Counted from the stretch's first letter, positions 18,555-27,950 are shown. The stretch: 64,000 bases of DNA from Brevundimonas bullata (GCF_014207965.1 NZ_JACHLM010000005.1:248001-312000), one strand, 5' to 3'. Numbers and translations are program-made. Notes: a model not told the origin generated them from the letters alone.

Positions 18555-20344
18555 AACGCCTGGCCGATGCTGATGTAGAGTTGGAATTCGGCGTCGCCCT
18601 CACGCTTGTCCAGCGGAATGGCGATGTCGGCGCGGACCGGGCCGAAGGGCAGCTTGTAGCGCACCCCGACGCCGGCGCCGTAGCGCAGGTTGTTGAAGTT
18701 GGGCGTTTCCTGGAAGCCGATGGCGCCGGCGTCGATGAAGCCGACGGCCTGGAACTTCTGACCGATGTCGCGGCGCACTTCGATCGAGGTCTCGAACAGC
18801 GACAGGCCGCCGCGCGGGGTGTTGTCGGGCAGCCGCGGGTTGATGCTCTGGTAGGAGTAGCCGCGCACGGAGCCGCCGCCGCCGGAATAGAAGAGGCGGT
18901 CCGAGGGCACGGTCAATTCCTGACCGCCGATGATCGAGCCGATGCGGACGCGACCGGCCAGAACGGTCCTGGCGCCGTCCTGGACGGGCAGGTAGCCAGT
19001 GGCCTGCGTCTCTGTGCGCAGGAAGAGAACGGTGTCCTCGCCGGTCACGGCGGTCGGCTGGGCCGAGACGTAGAGGCGGAAGCCGGTGGTCGGATTCAGC
19101 GGGTCATTGGAGCGGTCCATGAAGGCGCTGGTCCGCCCCGTCACAATCGCCAGATCGCGGTCGAAGGTGATCGGCGCCTGGGTGACGGGATCGAAGCGGT
19201 TTTCCGTATAGCGGCCCGCATCGAGGCCCAGGCCGTAGGTAAAGAAGGAGGTCTTGCCGATGCGCTGCGACAGGTCGGCGTTCACGGTCAGGGCGCTGCG
19301 GTCGTAGGCGTCGGTCTGTTCGTTGACGAGGTAGGAGGACAGCTTCAGCGTCCGGCCGGGCTTGCGCCAGTGGGGCAGGCTGACCTCGCCGCCGAGGCGG
19401 CTGTCGATGCTGGCGAACCGGAGCCCGTATTTCAGCGTCGCGGCGCGGCCGAACCGGTTGTAGCGGGTGCGGAAGACGTCCACGCCGACGCCCTCGGCGG
19501 TCGAGTAGGTGGCGCCCGCCTCGAGCAGGCTGCGCGGGCGATCGGACAGGCCGACCACGACCGGGCGCAGGCCCTCGGGCGTGACCTGATCCAGCGGCGC
19601 GAGGGAGACGTTGACGCCGTCATAGACGCCGGTGTCCAGCAGTCGACGTTCCAGTTCAGCCACGTCTTCGGGATCATAGCGGTCGCCGGCCTTCCACGGG
19701 GCCAGGTTGACGACCCAGTCGGGATTGGTCGGCCCGCGCGTGCGCACCAGGATCCCGTCCAGCCGCACCAGCTCGCCCGAGGCGATGTTGAAGTTGGGCT
19801 GCACGGTGAAGGTGGCGTGGTCGACGACGACGCGGCGCGGTTCGGCCTTTGCGTCGGCATAGCCTTCGCGGGACAGGCTGGCGACGATCCGGCCCTCGGC
19901 GTCCAGGATGTCGGCGGCGCGGCCCGGTTCGCCCGGCTTCAGCCCAAGATCGGCGGTGGCGACCGACTGCGACACGGGGTCGGGCACTGGGGCGACCCAG
20001 TTGACCTTGGTCTCGCTCAGCTCAAAGCGGCGGCCAGGCGTGACGGTGACGATGGCGACGGGCTTTTCCTCACCCTCGACATCGTCCTGCAGCGTGGGCT
20101 GGTAATAGCCTTCGGAGCGCAGCAGGGCCTGGGCGGACTCCATGGCCGAACGCGCGCGACGCCGGGCCTCGAACCGATTGGCGGGCGCGTTGTCGACCTG
20201 ACCGACGGCCTGCTCCAGCTGACGGCGCAGTTCGCCGTCGATCTCCCCGCGGATCTCGGCCTTGGGCTCATCGGCGAGCGCCGCTTGGCCGCAGACAGCC
20301 CAGAGCGCCACGCTGGCGAGAAGGAGATGGGACCTCGACGTCAA
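18551..20344 (-). CDS. tamA: TamA, outer-membrane Omp85-family assembly factor
   Basis: A 597-residue protein with a signal peptide (ends QAALADEP), three POTRA-like segments (about residues 25-250) and a C-terminal 16-strand beta-barrel (about 260-597). The barrel has the Omp85 motif region GGSVRGYSYQSINPRLP (the VRGY/F lid loop motif) and ends in an aromatic residue (ISIGQAF), as needed for outer-membrane insertion. It pairs with TamB, whose start overlaps its stop. The start is taken as TTG at 20344 since no ATG or GTG precedes the signal peptide. Confidence 0.94.
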   Translation of the reverse strand: MTSRSHLLLASVALWAVCGQAALADEPKAEIRGEIDGELRRQLEQAVGQVDNAPANRFEARRRARSAMESAQALLRSEGYYQPTLQDDVEGEEKPVAIVTVTPGRRFELSETKVNWVAPVPDPVSQSVATADLGLKPGEPGRAADILDAEGRIVASLSREGYADAKAEPRRVVVDHATFTVQPNFNIASGELVRLDGILVRTRGPTNPDWVVNLAPWKAGDRYDPEDVAELERRLLDTGVYDGVNVSLAPLDQVTPEGLRPVVVGLSDRPRSLLEAGATYSTAEGVGVDVFRTRYNRFGRAATLKYGLRFASIDSRLGGEVSLPHWRKPGRTLKLSSYLVNEQTDAYDRSALTVNADLSQRIGKTSFFTYGLGLDAGRYTENRFDPVTQAPITFDRDLAIVTGRTSAFMDRSNDPLNPTTGFRLYVSAQPTAVTGEDTVLFLRTETQATGYLPVQDGARTVLAGRVRIGSIIGGQELTVPSDRLFYSGGGGSVRGYSYQSINPRLPDNTPRGGLSLFETSIEVRRDIGQKFQAVGFIDAGAIGFQETPNFNNLRYGAGVGVRYKLPFGPVRADIAIPLDKREGDAEFQLYISIGQAF

Positions 20345-20401
20345 ACTGGAGCCTTGGGTTCAGAGCGCGACAACCGGCAGAGAGGGCCGTTCAGAGCGGA
20401 A

Positions 20402-20680
20402 TCAGTAGAACAGCGTATCGCTTTCCGGCTGCACCGTCTGTTCCGAGGTGCGTTCGTCGTGCGGAATGGCCTCGACCGGCGTCGTCGCTTCCTTGGCGGC
20501 GGGGGCTTCAGCCACGACGGGGGCGCCGGAGTCTTCGGCGGCGGGCGCAGTCGGCTCTTCCGTCTGGATTTCCACGGCTTCGTAATCGTTGTCCCGGCGC
20601 GGCTCCTCGCAGGCCGCGAGGGCGGCGGTGGCGGCCAGGCCGGCGGCCAAGAGCAAACGTTTTACAATCAAGCGGTTCAT
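20402..20680 (-). CDS. Small lipoprotein, unknown function
   Basis: A 92-residue protein with a lipoprotein signal (MNRLIVKRLLLAAGLAATAALAAC), the lipobox being LAAC with lipidated Cys24. The mature part is acidic, Pro/Ala/Glu-rich and probably disordered, ending in DTLFY. It is 57 bases upstream of tamA on the same strand and may be part of that transcript. I do not recognise a family. Confidence 0.75.
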   Translation of the reverse strand: MNRLIVKRLLLAAGLAATAALAACEEPRRDNDYEAVEIQTEEPTAPAAEDSGAPVVAEAPAAKEATTPVEAIPHDERTSEQTVQPESDTLFY

Positions 20681-20788
20681 TTGGTTTTCTTGCCCCTTTG
20701 GGGTGGCAAACGTCGTCTGCGCAGCTGGGTTCCCTCGCCTTGTTTACCGAAGGAGAATGAACCGCAACTGAACCTTCTCCGTCACACG

Positions 20789-21895
20789 TTACGTCACGCG
20801 GGACGCGGCCGGTTTGGCCCAGTCGGCGAGGGCCTGATCCAGGGGCAGGGCGGGGCGGTCGGCGCTGACCGGCGCCGCGTGAGCGCCGAAGCGCGGCGCG
20901 GGGGCGGGCTGGACGATCCCGGCCTTCACAAAAGTCCCGCGCGCCTGATTGTGGGGGTGCTCCGTCGCCTCGCCCAGGGTCAGGACGGGGGTGACGCAGG
21001 CCTCGGTCCCGGCGAAATGGGCGGCCCAGTCGTCGCGGTCCCTTGTGGCGAACAGGGCGGTGAAGCGGGTCTGCAGGGCCGGCCAGGCGTCGCGGTCGAA
21101 CTGCGTGGCATCCTCCGGCGTCAGGCCCAGGCCGTCGATCAGAGCGGCGTAGAAGCGGGGCTCCAGCGCCCCGACAGCGACGAAGCGCCCGTCGCGACAG
21201 GCGTAACAGCGATAGAAGGGCGTTCCGCCGTCCAGCAGGTTGGCTTCTCGCGTGTCGCTCCACAGACCGCGCGCCCGCAGGGCATGGAAGAGGCTGGTCA
21301 GCAGGGCCGAGCCGTCGGTCATGGCCGCGTCCACGACGCGCCCGCGTCCGGTGGTCTTGGCCTCCAGCATGGCCGCAAGAACGCCGCTGACCAGCATCAT
21401 GGCCCCGCCGCCGTAGTCGCCGACCAGATTGAGCGGCGGGCAGGGCGGCTGATCGCCCGCGCCCATGGGATAGAGGGCGCCGGACAGGGCCAGGTAGTTG
21501 ATGTCGTGGCCGACCTGATCCGCCATCGGCCCGCTCTGGCCCCATCCGGTGACGCGGCCATAGACGAGACGCGGGTTGATGGCGGCGCAGGCGTCCGGCC
21601 CCAGACCCAGTCGCTCCATGACGCCGGGTCGGAAACCCTCGATCAGGGCGTCGGCCCCGGCGATGAGGGCCAGGACCTTGTCGCGATCCTCAGGCGATTT
21701 CAGATCGACCGGCACGGCGATGCGTCCGCGATGCAGCACCTCGCCGCCGACATCGTCGAACACGGCGGCGGGGGCGTTTCCGCCGCGCGTCAGCCGCAGG
21801 ACCTCGGCCCCCATGTCGGCCAGCACCATGCCGGCGAAGGTGACCGGCCCCAGGCCGTCGATTTCGATGATGCGTAGTCCGGTGAGCGGTCCCAT
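20789..21895 (-). CDS. CaiB/BaiF-type CoA transferase (alpha-methylacyl-CoA racemase-like)
   Basis: A 368-residue family III CoA transferase. It begins GPLTGLRIIEIDGLGPVTFAGMVLADMGAEVLRL, the usual N terminus, and has the VPVDLKSPEDR, INPRLVYGRVTGWGQSGPMADQVGHDINYLALSG and NLVGDYGGGAMMLVSGVLAAM blocks. The Asp of VGHDINY matches the catalytic Asp of alpha-methylacyl-CoA racemases, favouring epimerisation of 2-methylacyl-CoA over CoA transfer. It is a single gene on the minus strand. Confidence 0.9.
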   Translation of the reverse strand: MGPLTGLRIIEIDGLGPVTFAGMVLADMGAEVLRLTRGGNAPAAVFDDVGGEVLHRGRIAVPVDLKSPEDRDKVLALIAGADALIEGFRPGVMERLGLGPDACAAINPRLVYGRVTGWGQSGPMADQVGHDINYLALSGALYPMGAGDQPPCPPLNLVGDYGGGAMMLVSGVLAAMLEAKTTGRGRVVDAAMTDGSALLTSLFHALRARGLWSDTREANLLDGGTPFYRCYACRDGRFVAVGALEPRFYAALIDGLGLTPEDATQFDRDAWPALQTRFTALFATRDRDDWAAHFAGTEACVTPVLTLGEATEHPHNQARGTFVKAGIVQPAPAPRFGAHAAPVSADRPALPLDQALADWAKPAASRVT

Positions 21896-22055
21896 GGCGT
21901 GAAGCTAGACTGGAAAGCGGCGGGCTGAACAGGGCTGGAAAACCAGGCATCTGTCAGAAATCGGTCGGTTCGGAAGCTAGGCCGCGAAGATCGCTTGCCC
22001 TTGGGGCGGCGACCCGGCACGGGGTGTGCAGGATTAACGGACGACCGGAACCATC

Positions 22056-22253
22056 GTGACCGAAGCTGAACGAATCGCCGCCCTGCTCGACATTGTCGAC
22101 GCGGACAGGACCCAGGACGCGGGCGCCAGCGCCCAACTTGTGGTGTTCGGGCTGGCGGAGAAGTTCGGCAAGTCCGGCAAGCTGCGCCCCACCAATGCGG
22201 GCTGGAACCTGATGGGTCAGCAGGGCCGCGTATTCCGGACCGAATACGGATAA
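22056..22253 (+). CDS. Small conserved-looking hypothetical protein
   Basis: A 65-residue reading frame with a GTG start, sequence opening MTEAERIAALLDIVDADRTQ and ending GRVFRTEYG. Composition is globular with one predicted amphipathic helix; no motif is recognised. It is divergent from the CoA transferase and lies 173 bases before tRNA-Lys. Coding potential is plausible rather than proven. Confidence 0.5.
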   Translation: MTEAERIAALLDIVDADRTQDAGASAQLVVFGLAEKFGKSGKLRPTNAGWNLMGQQGRVFRTEYG

Positions 22254-22426
22254 CCTTGGCGTGCGATCCGGTCGGGGGCCTTTTGGTGCTTTTCCTCACA
22301 AAATAAGCGTCTTCCGACGTTGTGGCCCTTGACCTGCTGTCGCGAATGAACCAAAAACCGCCTCCGCAAACAGGCGCTTCGCTTGTCGGCGGGAAAGCGA
22401 CCCAAGTGGTTGATTTCAAAGAATGT

Positions 22427-22503
22427 GCGCCCCTAGCTCAGTTGGTTAGAGCATCTGACTTTTAATCAGAGGGTCCTCGGTTCGAGCCCGAGGGGGCGTA
22501 CCA
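22427..22503 (+). tRNA. tRNA-Lys (anticodon TTT)
   Basis: A 77-base cloverleaf with encoded CCA: acceptor strands 22427-22433 and 22493-22499, D-loop AGCTCAGTTGGTTAGAGC, anticodon arm TCTGA-CTTTTAA-TCAGA giving anticodon TTT, and T-arm CTCGG-TTCGAGC-CCGAG. The acceptor closes with a G-T pair. tRNA 3' ends are frequent integration sites; no second copy of its 3' end is seen in this window. Confidence 0.97.
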
Positions 22504-23363
22504 TTTTCCCCTTATGTTTCAATACCATGTTGAAGGTCTTCGTAGGCGAGCTTCGTGCGGTCTGCGTTTGGGACACATATGGGACACAACGAATCTTCGT
22601 TTGTCAGATCGTTTCAGGACGTTTCGGCGCCCAAATTCCCTCCGCTCGCCTCAAGTTTGTTTCGCTAGCGGTCAAACCGGTCTTCGCGAACGTTTGATAT
22701 GCGACGCAGGCTGCGCTGTTTCGCTTCTGGACCTGTGGTGCTTCCGAACAACACGGGAGTGTTGAGGCGCCGAAAAGAAAAACCCCGCCGGATAGGGCGG
22801 GGGAAGTGGTCTACGAAGGAATTCTGCGGTGCTGATCAGGCGACCGCACGCGCAGCCGAAGCCGCCGCTTTTCAACATCCTTTTGTGCAACAGGTTCCTG
22901 ACTTCCAGCCAAGGCTTACAGCTACTCTTCGCCCCGGGCGAATTCGACGACGGCCTTAAGGCAATGATGCGCGAGTAGACTCAATACGAAGAGGACCCGC
23001 CACCCTATGGATGGCGGGCCTCAGTGCGGAGCCTTTGGGCTCGACGCCAGGATCAGATCGGACCCGGAAGTGGCGCGAATCTGATCGCCAAACTTGTAAA
23101 CCGGTGGGTGATGAAAAAGTTGCGCCGGACGACCTCAGGCTCGCGCGTGTCGAATTGGCGTCTATCTGGTTTTGCAGGCGACACATGGACGGCGCGAGGA
23201 AACCTGACGGTCCGAGCAGCATTTCTACATTGGGTTGAGCAGGGCCATATGAGAGGTTGAGGTGCCTCTCCCGAGAGGCGTTTCCTCCCTTGAAACTGCG
23301 GGTCGCTGATGCGGCCCGCGTCTTTCGTGGCGGTTCGTGAACGACCTGAAGTAGGCTCTGGAC
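22504..23363. other. 860-base stretch after tRNA-Lys with no firm gene
   Basis: The start has a tandem GGGACACA-TAT-GGGACACA (22570-22588), a pattern I associate with leftovers next to tRNA-integrated elements. A minus-strand terminator lies at 22773-22802. Plus-strand frame 22829-22978 (GTG start, 8 bases after GAAGGA, 49 residues, ending GEFDDGLKAMMRE) and a minus-strand 33-residue frame ending just before the terminator compete for the same bases. Hairpins at 22998-23020 and 23264-23279 (GCCTCTCCCGAGAGGC) follow. Nothing here is certain beyond the structures. Confidence 0.5.
22773..22802 (-). terminator. Rho-independent terminator, minus strand
   Basis: On the minus strand CCCCGCC, a six-base loop and GGCGGGG are followed directly by TTTTTCTTTT. 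Stem and T-tract are canonical. It implies a minus-strand transcript arising in 22.8-23.3 kb, for which no convincing protein gene is seen. Confidence 0.75.
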
Positions 23364-24521
23364 ATGCGCCTCAATCCTCTGTTCGCCAGCCTTCCGACCA
23401 CCGTGTTCGAGCGCATGTCGGGGCTGGCGCGCCAGCACGACGCCGTCAACCTGGGGCAGGGCTTCCCGGACGGTCCAGAGCCGATTGACCTGCTCGAGGC
23501 GGCGGCGAGGGCTTTGCGGGAGCGCGGCAACCAATATCCTCCGTCGCGAGGGCTTCCCGAACTGCGGACGGCGGCGGCGGACTTCTACAATCGCTTCGAC
23601 GGTCTGGCACTGACGGCCAAGAATGTGGTGGTGACGTCGGGCGCGACTGAAGCGATTGCATCGGCCCTGATGGCCGTCGTCACGCCCGGCGATGAGGTGG
23701 TCATCATCGAACCGGCCTATGACGCCTATCGCCCGCTGATCGAGCGGGCCGGAGGTGTCGTCCGCGCCGTGTCGCTGGCGCCGCCGGAATGGCGATTGAC
23801 GGCGGAGGCGCTGGAAGCCGCTGTGACGCCGCGCACCCGCGTCCTGGTGTTCAACAATCCGCTCAATCCCGCCGGCCGGGCCTTTGACGTGGACGAGGTC
23901 GAGGCCGTCGCTGCCGTCTGTCGTCGACATGATCTGATCGCGGTCACCGACGAGGTATGGGAGCGGCTGGTCTATGACGACCGCCAGCACGTCTCGCTTG
24001 CCGCAGTCCCGGGGATGTTCGAGCGCACGCTGAAGATCGGATCGGCCGGCAAGCTGTTCGGCCTGACGGGTTGGAAGGTCGGCTTCCTGACAGGTTGCGG
24101 CCGCCTGTTGGAGGTGGCGGCCAAGGCGCATCAGTACATCGCCTTCTCGACGCCGCCCCATCTGCAGGCGGCGGTCGCCGAGGGCCTGACCTGGTCTTCG
24201 GCGCGCTTTGCAGATCAGGCGGCGGCCCTGGCGCGGTCGCGTGACCATCTGGCGGAGGCCTTGCAGCGGCAGGGCTTCATCGTTCTGCCGTCCGAGGCGA
24301 CCTATTTCCTGTGCCTGGACCTGAAGGCCTCGGGCGTCGCGGCTAGTGCGGTCGCATTCGCCGACCGGGCGGTTGAAGAGCATGGCGTCGCCGGGATTCC
24401 GGTCTCGGCCTTCATGTCGGGCAATGCGGGCGACGGCGTCTTGCGGCTCTGTTTCGCCAAGCCGGATGCTGTGCTGCAAGAGGCCGCGCGTCGGCTTGGA
24501 AGGGCGCGTCTAGCCGGCTGA
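23364..24521 (+). CDS. Class I/II PLP-dependent aminotransferase
   Basis: A 385-residue fold-type I aminotransferase resembling methionine/kynurenine aminotransferases (YbdL-like). It has NLGQGFPDGPEP near the N terminus, the ring-stacking VVTSGATEAIASALMAVVTPGDEV, the PLP-contacting NNPLNPAGRAFD and TDEVWERLVYD, the Schiff-base Lys in GSAGKLFGLTGWKVG (around residue 234) and the C-terminal Arg in VLRLCFAK. It probably transfers amino groups between methionine, kynurenine or similar amino acids and 2-oxoacids. It stands alone, convergent with the glutathione transferase gene. Confidence 0.9.
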   Translation: MRLNPLFASLPTTVFERMSGLARQHDAVNLGQGFPDGPEPIDLLEAAARALRERGNQYPPSRGLPELRTAAADFYNRFDGLALTAKNVVVTSGATEAIASALMAVVTPGDEVVIIEPAYDAYRPLIERAGGVVRAVSLAPPEWRLTAEALEAAVTPRTRVLVFNNPLNPAGRAFDVDEVEAVAAVCRRHDLIAVTDEVWERLVYDDRQHVSLAAVPGMFERTLKIGSAGKLFGLTGWKVGFLTGCGRLLEVAAKAHQYIAFSTPPHLQAAVAEGLTWSSARFADQAAALARSRDHLAEALQRQGFIVLPSEATYFLCLDLKASGVAASAVAFADRAVEEHGVAGIPVSAFMSGNAGDGVLRLCFAKPDAVLQEAARRLGRARLAG

Positions 24522-24573
24522 AACGGCCTCGCCGCGGACTAGGCAGCGCCTGGGGACAGGGGCGTTCGTCGTT

Positions 24574-25299
24574 TCATCGAGCGTCTTGGGGAGCCTGGTT
24601 TGTTCGGAGGACCTGGCGGAGGGATTGCTCGATCTTGCCTCCACAATAGAGGTCGCCGTACTCACGGCGGGCGCGGGTGGCCAAGTCGGTGAGCGCGGGC
24701 AGGGCCGAGATGCGGCGGGTCAATCCGGCCGTCGCGGGGGCGCCCTCCTCCAGCATCGCCGCGATCGGCGGAAAGCGTTCGTTCAGCGTCGACCACAGGG
24801 TCGCGGTGACGACGTCGGCCACGCCAGGGGCGTCGCCGCCCAGCAGATGGCCGGCGTCGGCGCTCAGGTCATGGCGGTGTCCTAGGTCCTCCCACAGGGC
24901 CATCCATTTTCGCAGGCGAGGGATGAAGTCCCTCCAGCGCGCGTCCGTCCACATCAGGCGTCCGCCATCCAGGGTGAGGTCGTCGATGAGGTCGTTGGCG
25001 TCGTTGGCCACCTTGAGCGTCAGGGCGCGTAGGGCAGGGGCGGCGGGGAGAAGGCCCAGCGTCTCGCCAAGGTAGAAGAGGATCGCCGGCGTCTGCGAGA
25101 GGGCGACGCCGGCGGTTTCGTCCACCAGGACGGGCGGACCCATGAAGGGGACCGGCATGGCCTCAAGCGGCCCCTCCATGAGGGCGCCTATGGCGTCGTC
25201 GCCGGGCTCGGTCCAGGTCTTGCCGGCATAGGCCAGGACGGCGCGCACGAACTGGCCGCGAAAGGGCGCGGACCAGTAGTAGAGGGTGTAGTCGGCCAT
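24574..25299 (-). CDS. Glutathione S-transferase family protein
   Basis: A 241-residue two-domain GST-like protein: an N-terminal thioredoxin-fold half (YTLYYWSAPFRGQFVRAVLAYAG, then MPVPFMGPPVLVDETAGVALSQTPAILFYLGETLGL with the cis-Pro and the SQTPAI glutathione contact) and an alpha-helical C-terminal half. The catalytic residue at the N-terminal site could be Tyr or Ser of YYWSAP. Substrate is unknown. It is a single gene. Confidence 0.85.
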   Translation of the reverse strand: MADYTLYYWSAPFRGQFVRAVLAYAGKTWTEPGDDAIGALMEGPLEAMPVPFMGPPVLVDETAGVALSQTPAILFYLGETLGLLPAAPALRALTLKVANDANDLIDDLTLDGGRLMWTDARWRDFIPRLRKWMALWEDLGHRHDLSADAGHLLGGDAPGVADVVTATLWSTLNERFPPIAAMLEEGAPATAGLTRRISALPALTDLATRARREYGDLYCGGKIEQSLRQVLRTNQAPQDAR

Positions 25300-25407
25300 C
25301 TGGACCTCCCATGGGTCGTGGCTCGCTCAACGCGTCGGAGCCAGGAGGCGTTCAATGGGCGCGTGAGGGGCTCATTCGTCGGCGGGATTATGTGTTAGGT
25401 TCGAGAT

Positions 25408-26070
25408 GTGACCCAGATGACCCTTCCGCCGAGGCATTATCCGACGTCGCGCGCCAGGTGCGCGGACCTGGTGGTGCATATCGTCGGCCTGGCCTTCTCC
25501 CTGTTCGGCGGCGGCGTGCTGCTCGGACTGTCCGTCGCCAAGGGCAGTCTTGGTCTGGTGCTGGCCGTCTGCGTCTATGCGGTCGGCATGCTGGCCATGC
25601 TGGGCTTCTCTACCGCCTATAATTTCGCGGCTCCCCGGTGGCGTCCGCTTCTGCGTCGCCTCGATCACGCGGGCATCTTCCTGATGATCGCGGGCTCCTA
25701 CACGCCGTTCACCACCCACAATCTGACCGGCGCCTGGGCCTGGGGCATGACGGCGGCGGTATGGAGCCTGGCCATCCTGGGGGCCTTGGGGAAACTGTTC
25801 CTGCCGGGCGTCGGCCGCCGGTTCTGGATCGTCCTCTATGTCGCTCTGAGCTGGCTCGTGGTGATCGCCTTCAAGCCGATGATCGCTCACGGTTCCTGGA
25901 TCGCCCTCCTGCTCCTCGCCGTAGGCGGGGCCCTCTACATGTCCGGCGCGGTCTTCTATGTGCGCAAGAAGCTCGGCTGGTTCCGGGCGGTCTGGCATGG
26001 CCATGTGGTGGCGGCGGCCAGCGTGCATTGGGCGGCGGTCCTGGTCGGCGTGGTGCTTACCACGGCCTGA
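25408..26070 (+). CDS. Hemolysin III / PAQR-type membrane protein
   Basis: A 220-residue protein with seven predicted membrane helices and the hemolysin III (YqfA/PAQR) motifs: STAYNFAAPRWRPLLRRLDHAGIFLMIAGSYTPF in the centre and WHGHVVAAASVHWAAVL at the end, holding the conserved Asp and His residues proposed to bind zinc in the PAQR hydrolase superfamily. Despite the name, most bacterial members are not proven toxins. The start is GTG at 25408; the first membrane segment begins soon after. Confidence 0.9.
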   Translation: MTQMTLPPRHYPTSRARCADLVVHIVGLAFSLFGGGVLLGLSVAKGSLGLVLAVCVYAVGMLAMLGFSTAYNFAAPRWRPLLRRLDHAGIFLMIAGSYTPFTTHNLTGAWAWGMTAAVWSLAILGALGKLFLPGVGRRFWIVLYVALSWLVVIAFKPMIAHGSWIALLLLAVGGALYMSGAVFYVRKKLGWFRAVWHGHVVAAASVHWAAVLVGVVLTTA

Positions 26071-26320
26071 CGGGGCCGATGGCGAGGCCGTTCGCCGGGT
26101 TTCACGCGGACATCAACAGGGTGTGCGCGCTGCAACCGCCGCACCCCCGTTCTACTTGTTTGGGCATGGCGCTCCCGGATGTCCTTCGCGAAGACCTCGT
26201 GGCGGCGGGGTTCTATCTCTTCGAAGGCGCATCCAACCCTGCAGACCCGGGCCGAGAAGAGGGGGCCGCCGCCGCGGGTTCGGTGGAAATCCTGAACGCG
26301 CCGCGCGAGGACCATTCGCC

Positions 26321-26704
26321 TCAATCGCGTACGGTTAGGAGGTTGGCGTCGCGCGCGAGACGCCATTGACCGTCCGTTTCCTTGCGCAGGAGCGTGAGAG
26401 TATAGCCCGCCCGATGAACGGTCCGGCCGTCGGGGAGGGCGGCGTTGATGTCGATATGGTTGCGGATAAAGGCCCAGTCGCCGAGCACCTGGAGTTCGAC
26501 GATCTCGCTTTCGCCGTTGATCTGCACGCCTTCCATGGCCTTGGACGCCGCGGCGAATACGGCCTTGCCGAAAGGCTCCTGGCCGAGGACCATGAAGAGG
26601 GCGTCGTCCGTTATCAGATCGAGAACGGCGGCGGTATCGCCGCGCCTGGATGCGGCGAACCAGGTCTCGACGACCTGGCGGATCTCACGCTCATCGGGGG
26701 TCAT
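26321..26704 (-). CDS. SnoaL-like / SgcJ-type DUF4440 protein
   Basis: A 127-residue NTF2-fold protein: EIRQVVETWFAASRRGDTAAVLDLITDDALFMVLGQEPFGK is the typical N-terminal helix and cone opening, and the pattern YTLTLLRKETDGQWRLARDANLL ends the sheet. Members are small enzymes or binding proteins often acting on polyketides or steroids; the function here is unknown. The gap on its right side at 26071-26320 holds no gene. Confidence 0.8.
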   Translation of the reverse strand: MTPDEREIRQVVETWFAASRRGDTAAVLDLITDDALFMVLGQEPFGKAVFAAASKAMEGVQINGESEIVELQVLGDWAFIRNHIDINAALPDGRTVHRAGYTLTLLRKETDGQWRLARDANLLTVRD

Positions 26705-26770
26705 TTCTAGCGTCTCGGCATGGAGAGTTTATCGTCACGGCATCCTCTTGGGAGGACGGGTTCCTGGCAA

Positions 26771-27049
26771 ATGGATCGATTCCATGTCGAGACGGAAGCC
26801 GACCTTGGCGTGCTTGCGGCCGCCTGTTGCACAACTCTTGCGAGTATAGGCTGTACGGTTTCATTTTGGCGCAGGGGTGTCGTGAGCGAAACTTTGAGAG
26901 ATCAGGCGGTGCATTGGCTTTGCCGGTCGTTTGGAGCACCGACTTCAGACATCCGCGAGGCCTATGTCGAGTTGGCGATCATCTATGAGGCGCTGGCCGG
27001 GCTTGCCGAGCGCCTGGATCGCCTTTCGTCGGGCGCGCACCCGTCATAG
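26771..27049 (+). CDS. Hypothetical protein
   Basis: A 92-residue frame, MDRFHVETEADLGVLAAACC at its start and AGLAERLDRLSSGAHPS at its end, mainly helical. The frame can extend to an ATG at 26720, but the extension is basic and non-globular. No domain is recognised. It stands near the probable left boundary of the mobile element. Confidence 0.45.
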   Translation: MDRFHVETEADLGVLAAACCTTLASIGCTVSFWRRGVVSETLRDQAVHWLCRSFGAPTSDIREAYVELAIIYEALAGLAERLDRLSSGAHPS

Positions 27050-27156
27050 GGCCATTCATGGGGTGTCATCGGGATGCGCGAATCTCGTCGCAGAGCGCGG
27101 AAGCGATCCTGGGGCTGATGACGGCCTAAAAGGCGGCAGGGCTGCAAGGTGCGGCG

Positions 27157-27396
27157 CTAGGCGAGGCTTTCCAGGAAGGTGCGTATGTTCGCGAGGGCGG
27201 CGACGTCCGCACCGTCGACGCGTCCGCCTATTTCGACATTGGGGATGATGACGCCGAGCATGCTGACGGTTTCGGCGATCGACCGGGGGATGTGATCGAG
27301 GATCAGGCGTTCGAGCTTGTTCAGGAGGTCGTCATCGCCCTCGGTGTCGGTGCTTGTAACGTAGGCTTCAACCGTCTCCTGGAACGCTACAACCAT
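27157..27396 (-). CDS. Hypothetical small helical protein
   Basis: A 79-residue acidic protein (MVVAFQETVEAYVTSTDTEG at the start, ANIRTFLESLA at the end). The ATG at 27396 follows GGAG by eight bases, and the longer frame upstream is not needed. No motif is recognised. It is the first of three small minus-strand genes that lead into the element backbone. Confidence 0.55.
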   Translation of the reverse strand: MVVAFQETVEAYVTSTDTEGDDDLLNKLERLILDHIPRSIAETVSMLGVIIPNVEIGGRVDGADVAALANIRTFLESLA

Positions 27397-27465
27397 CGCC
27401 AAACTCCACAGAGGGAGGGCGCTGACCGCCAATCGGCCAGCCGGCCGTCCTTGTTCGCTCCCGGC

Positions 27466-27753
27466 TCAGTCGACGGGATCGAACAAGCTTACGCTCGGTT
27501 GAGTTGTGATTCCGGTCAAGGGTGAAGATTTGTGGACGCTATGCGGTGATGGACCCGCGGCCTGGGCGGCCTGGGCGGCCTGGTCGACGGCCTCGACGCG
27601 AAGAAGAACCTCGCTCCAGGCCAGGGTCAGCGCCTCGATCACCCTGTCCGGATCGGCGTTGAAATCCACCTTGGCGAAGGCGTCGTCCATCCAGGTTTGT
27701 ATCTGGCGTGCTAGGTCCGCGCGCAGGCGGATGAGGGCCGCGTCGTTTGTCAT
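27466..27753 (-). CDS. Hypothetical protein
   Basis: A 95-residue protein starting MTNDAALIRLRADLARQIQT, with a helical N-terminal 60 residues (WMDDAFAKVDFNADPDRVIEALTLAWSEVL is split here as WMDDAFAKVDFN and IEALTLAWSEVL) and an Ala/Gln-rich then Ser/Pro-rich tail. A much longer frame upstream is rejected because it lacks a ribosome site and reads low-complexity sequence. Function unknown. Confidence 0.55.
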   Translation of the reverse strand: MTNDAALIRLRADLARQIQTWMDDAFAKVDFNADPDRVIEALTLAWSEVLLRVEAVDQAAQAAQAAGPSPHSVHKSSPLTGITTQPSVSLFDPVD

Positions 27754-27950
27754 GGGAGCCCCCGCTTGCCCATCTGCGCCTACGAGAGGTTGCGGTGGCG
27801 CGGCCCTTTCTAAAGGGAGTGGTGCAGGGCCGTCTAGTCGAACATGGTTCTTTGTTGGCTTTGATGTACCGGCTGCTGCCTGACGTGATGTCGCAGCAGG
27901 CAGCCTTTGTCGTCTTGGACCCGAGCCCTTTGAGGCGCCCGGGTTCATTG

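Noticed and set aside
18500..21877. 1125-codon plus-strand open frame opposite tamA and the CoA transferase
   Set aside because: It is antisense to recognised genes over its full length; long stop-free antisense frames are expected in high-GC DNA, and the translation is low in recognisable motifs.
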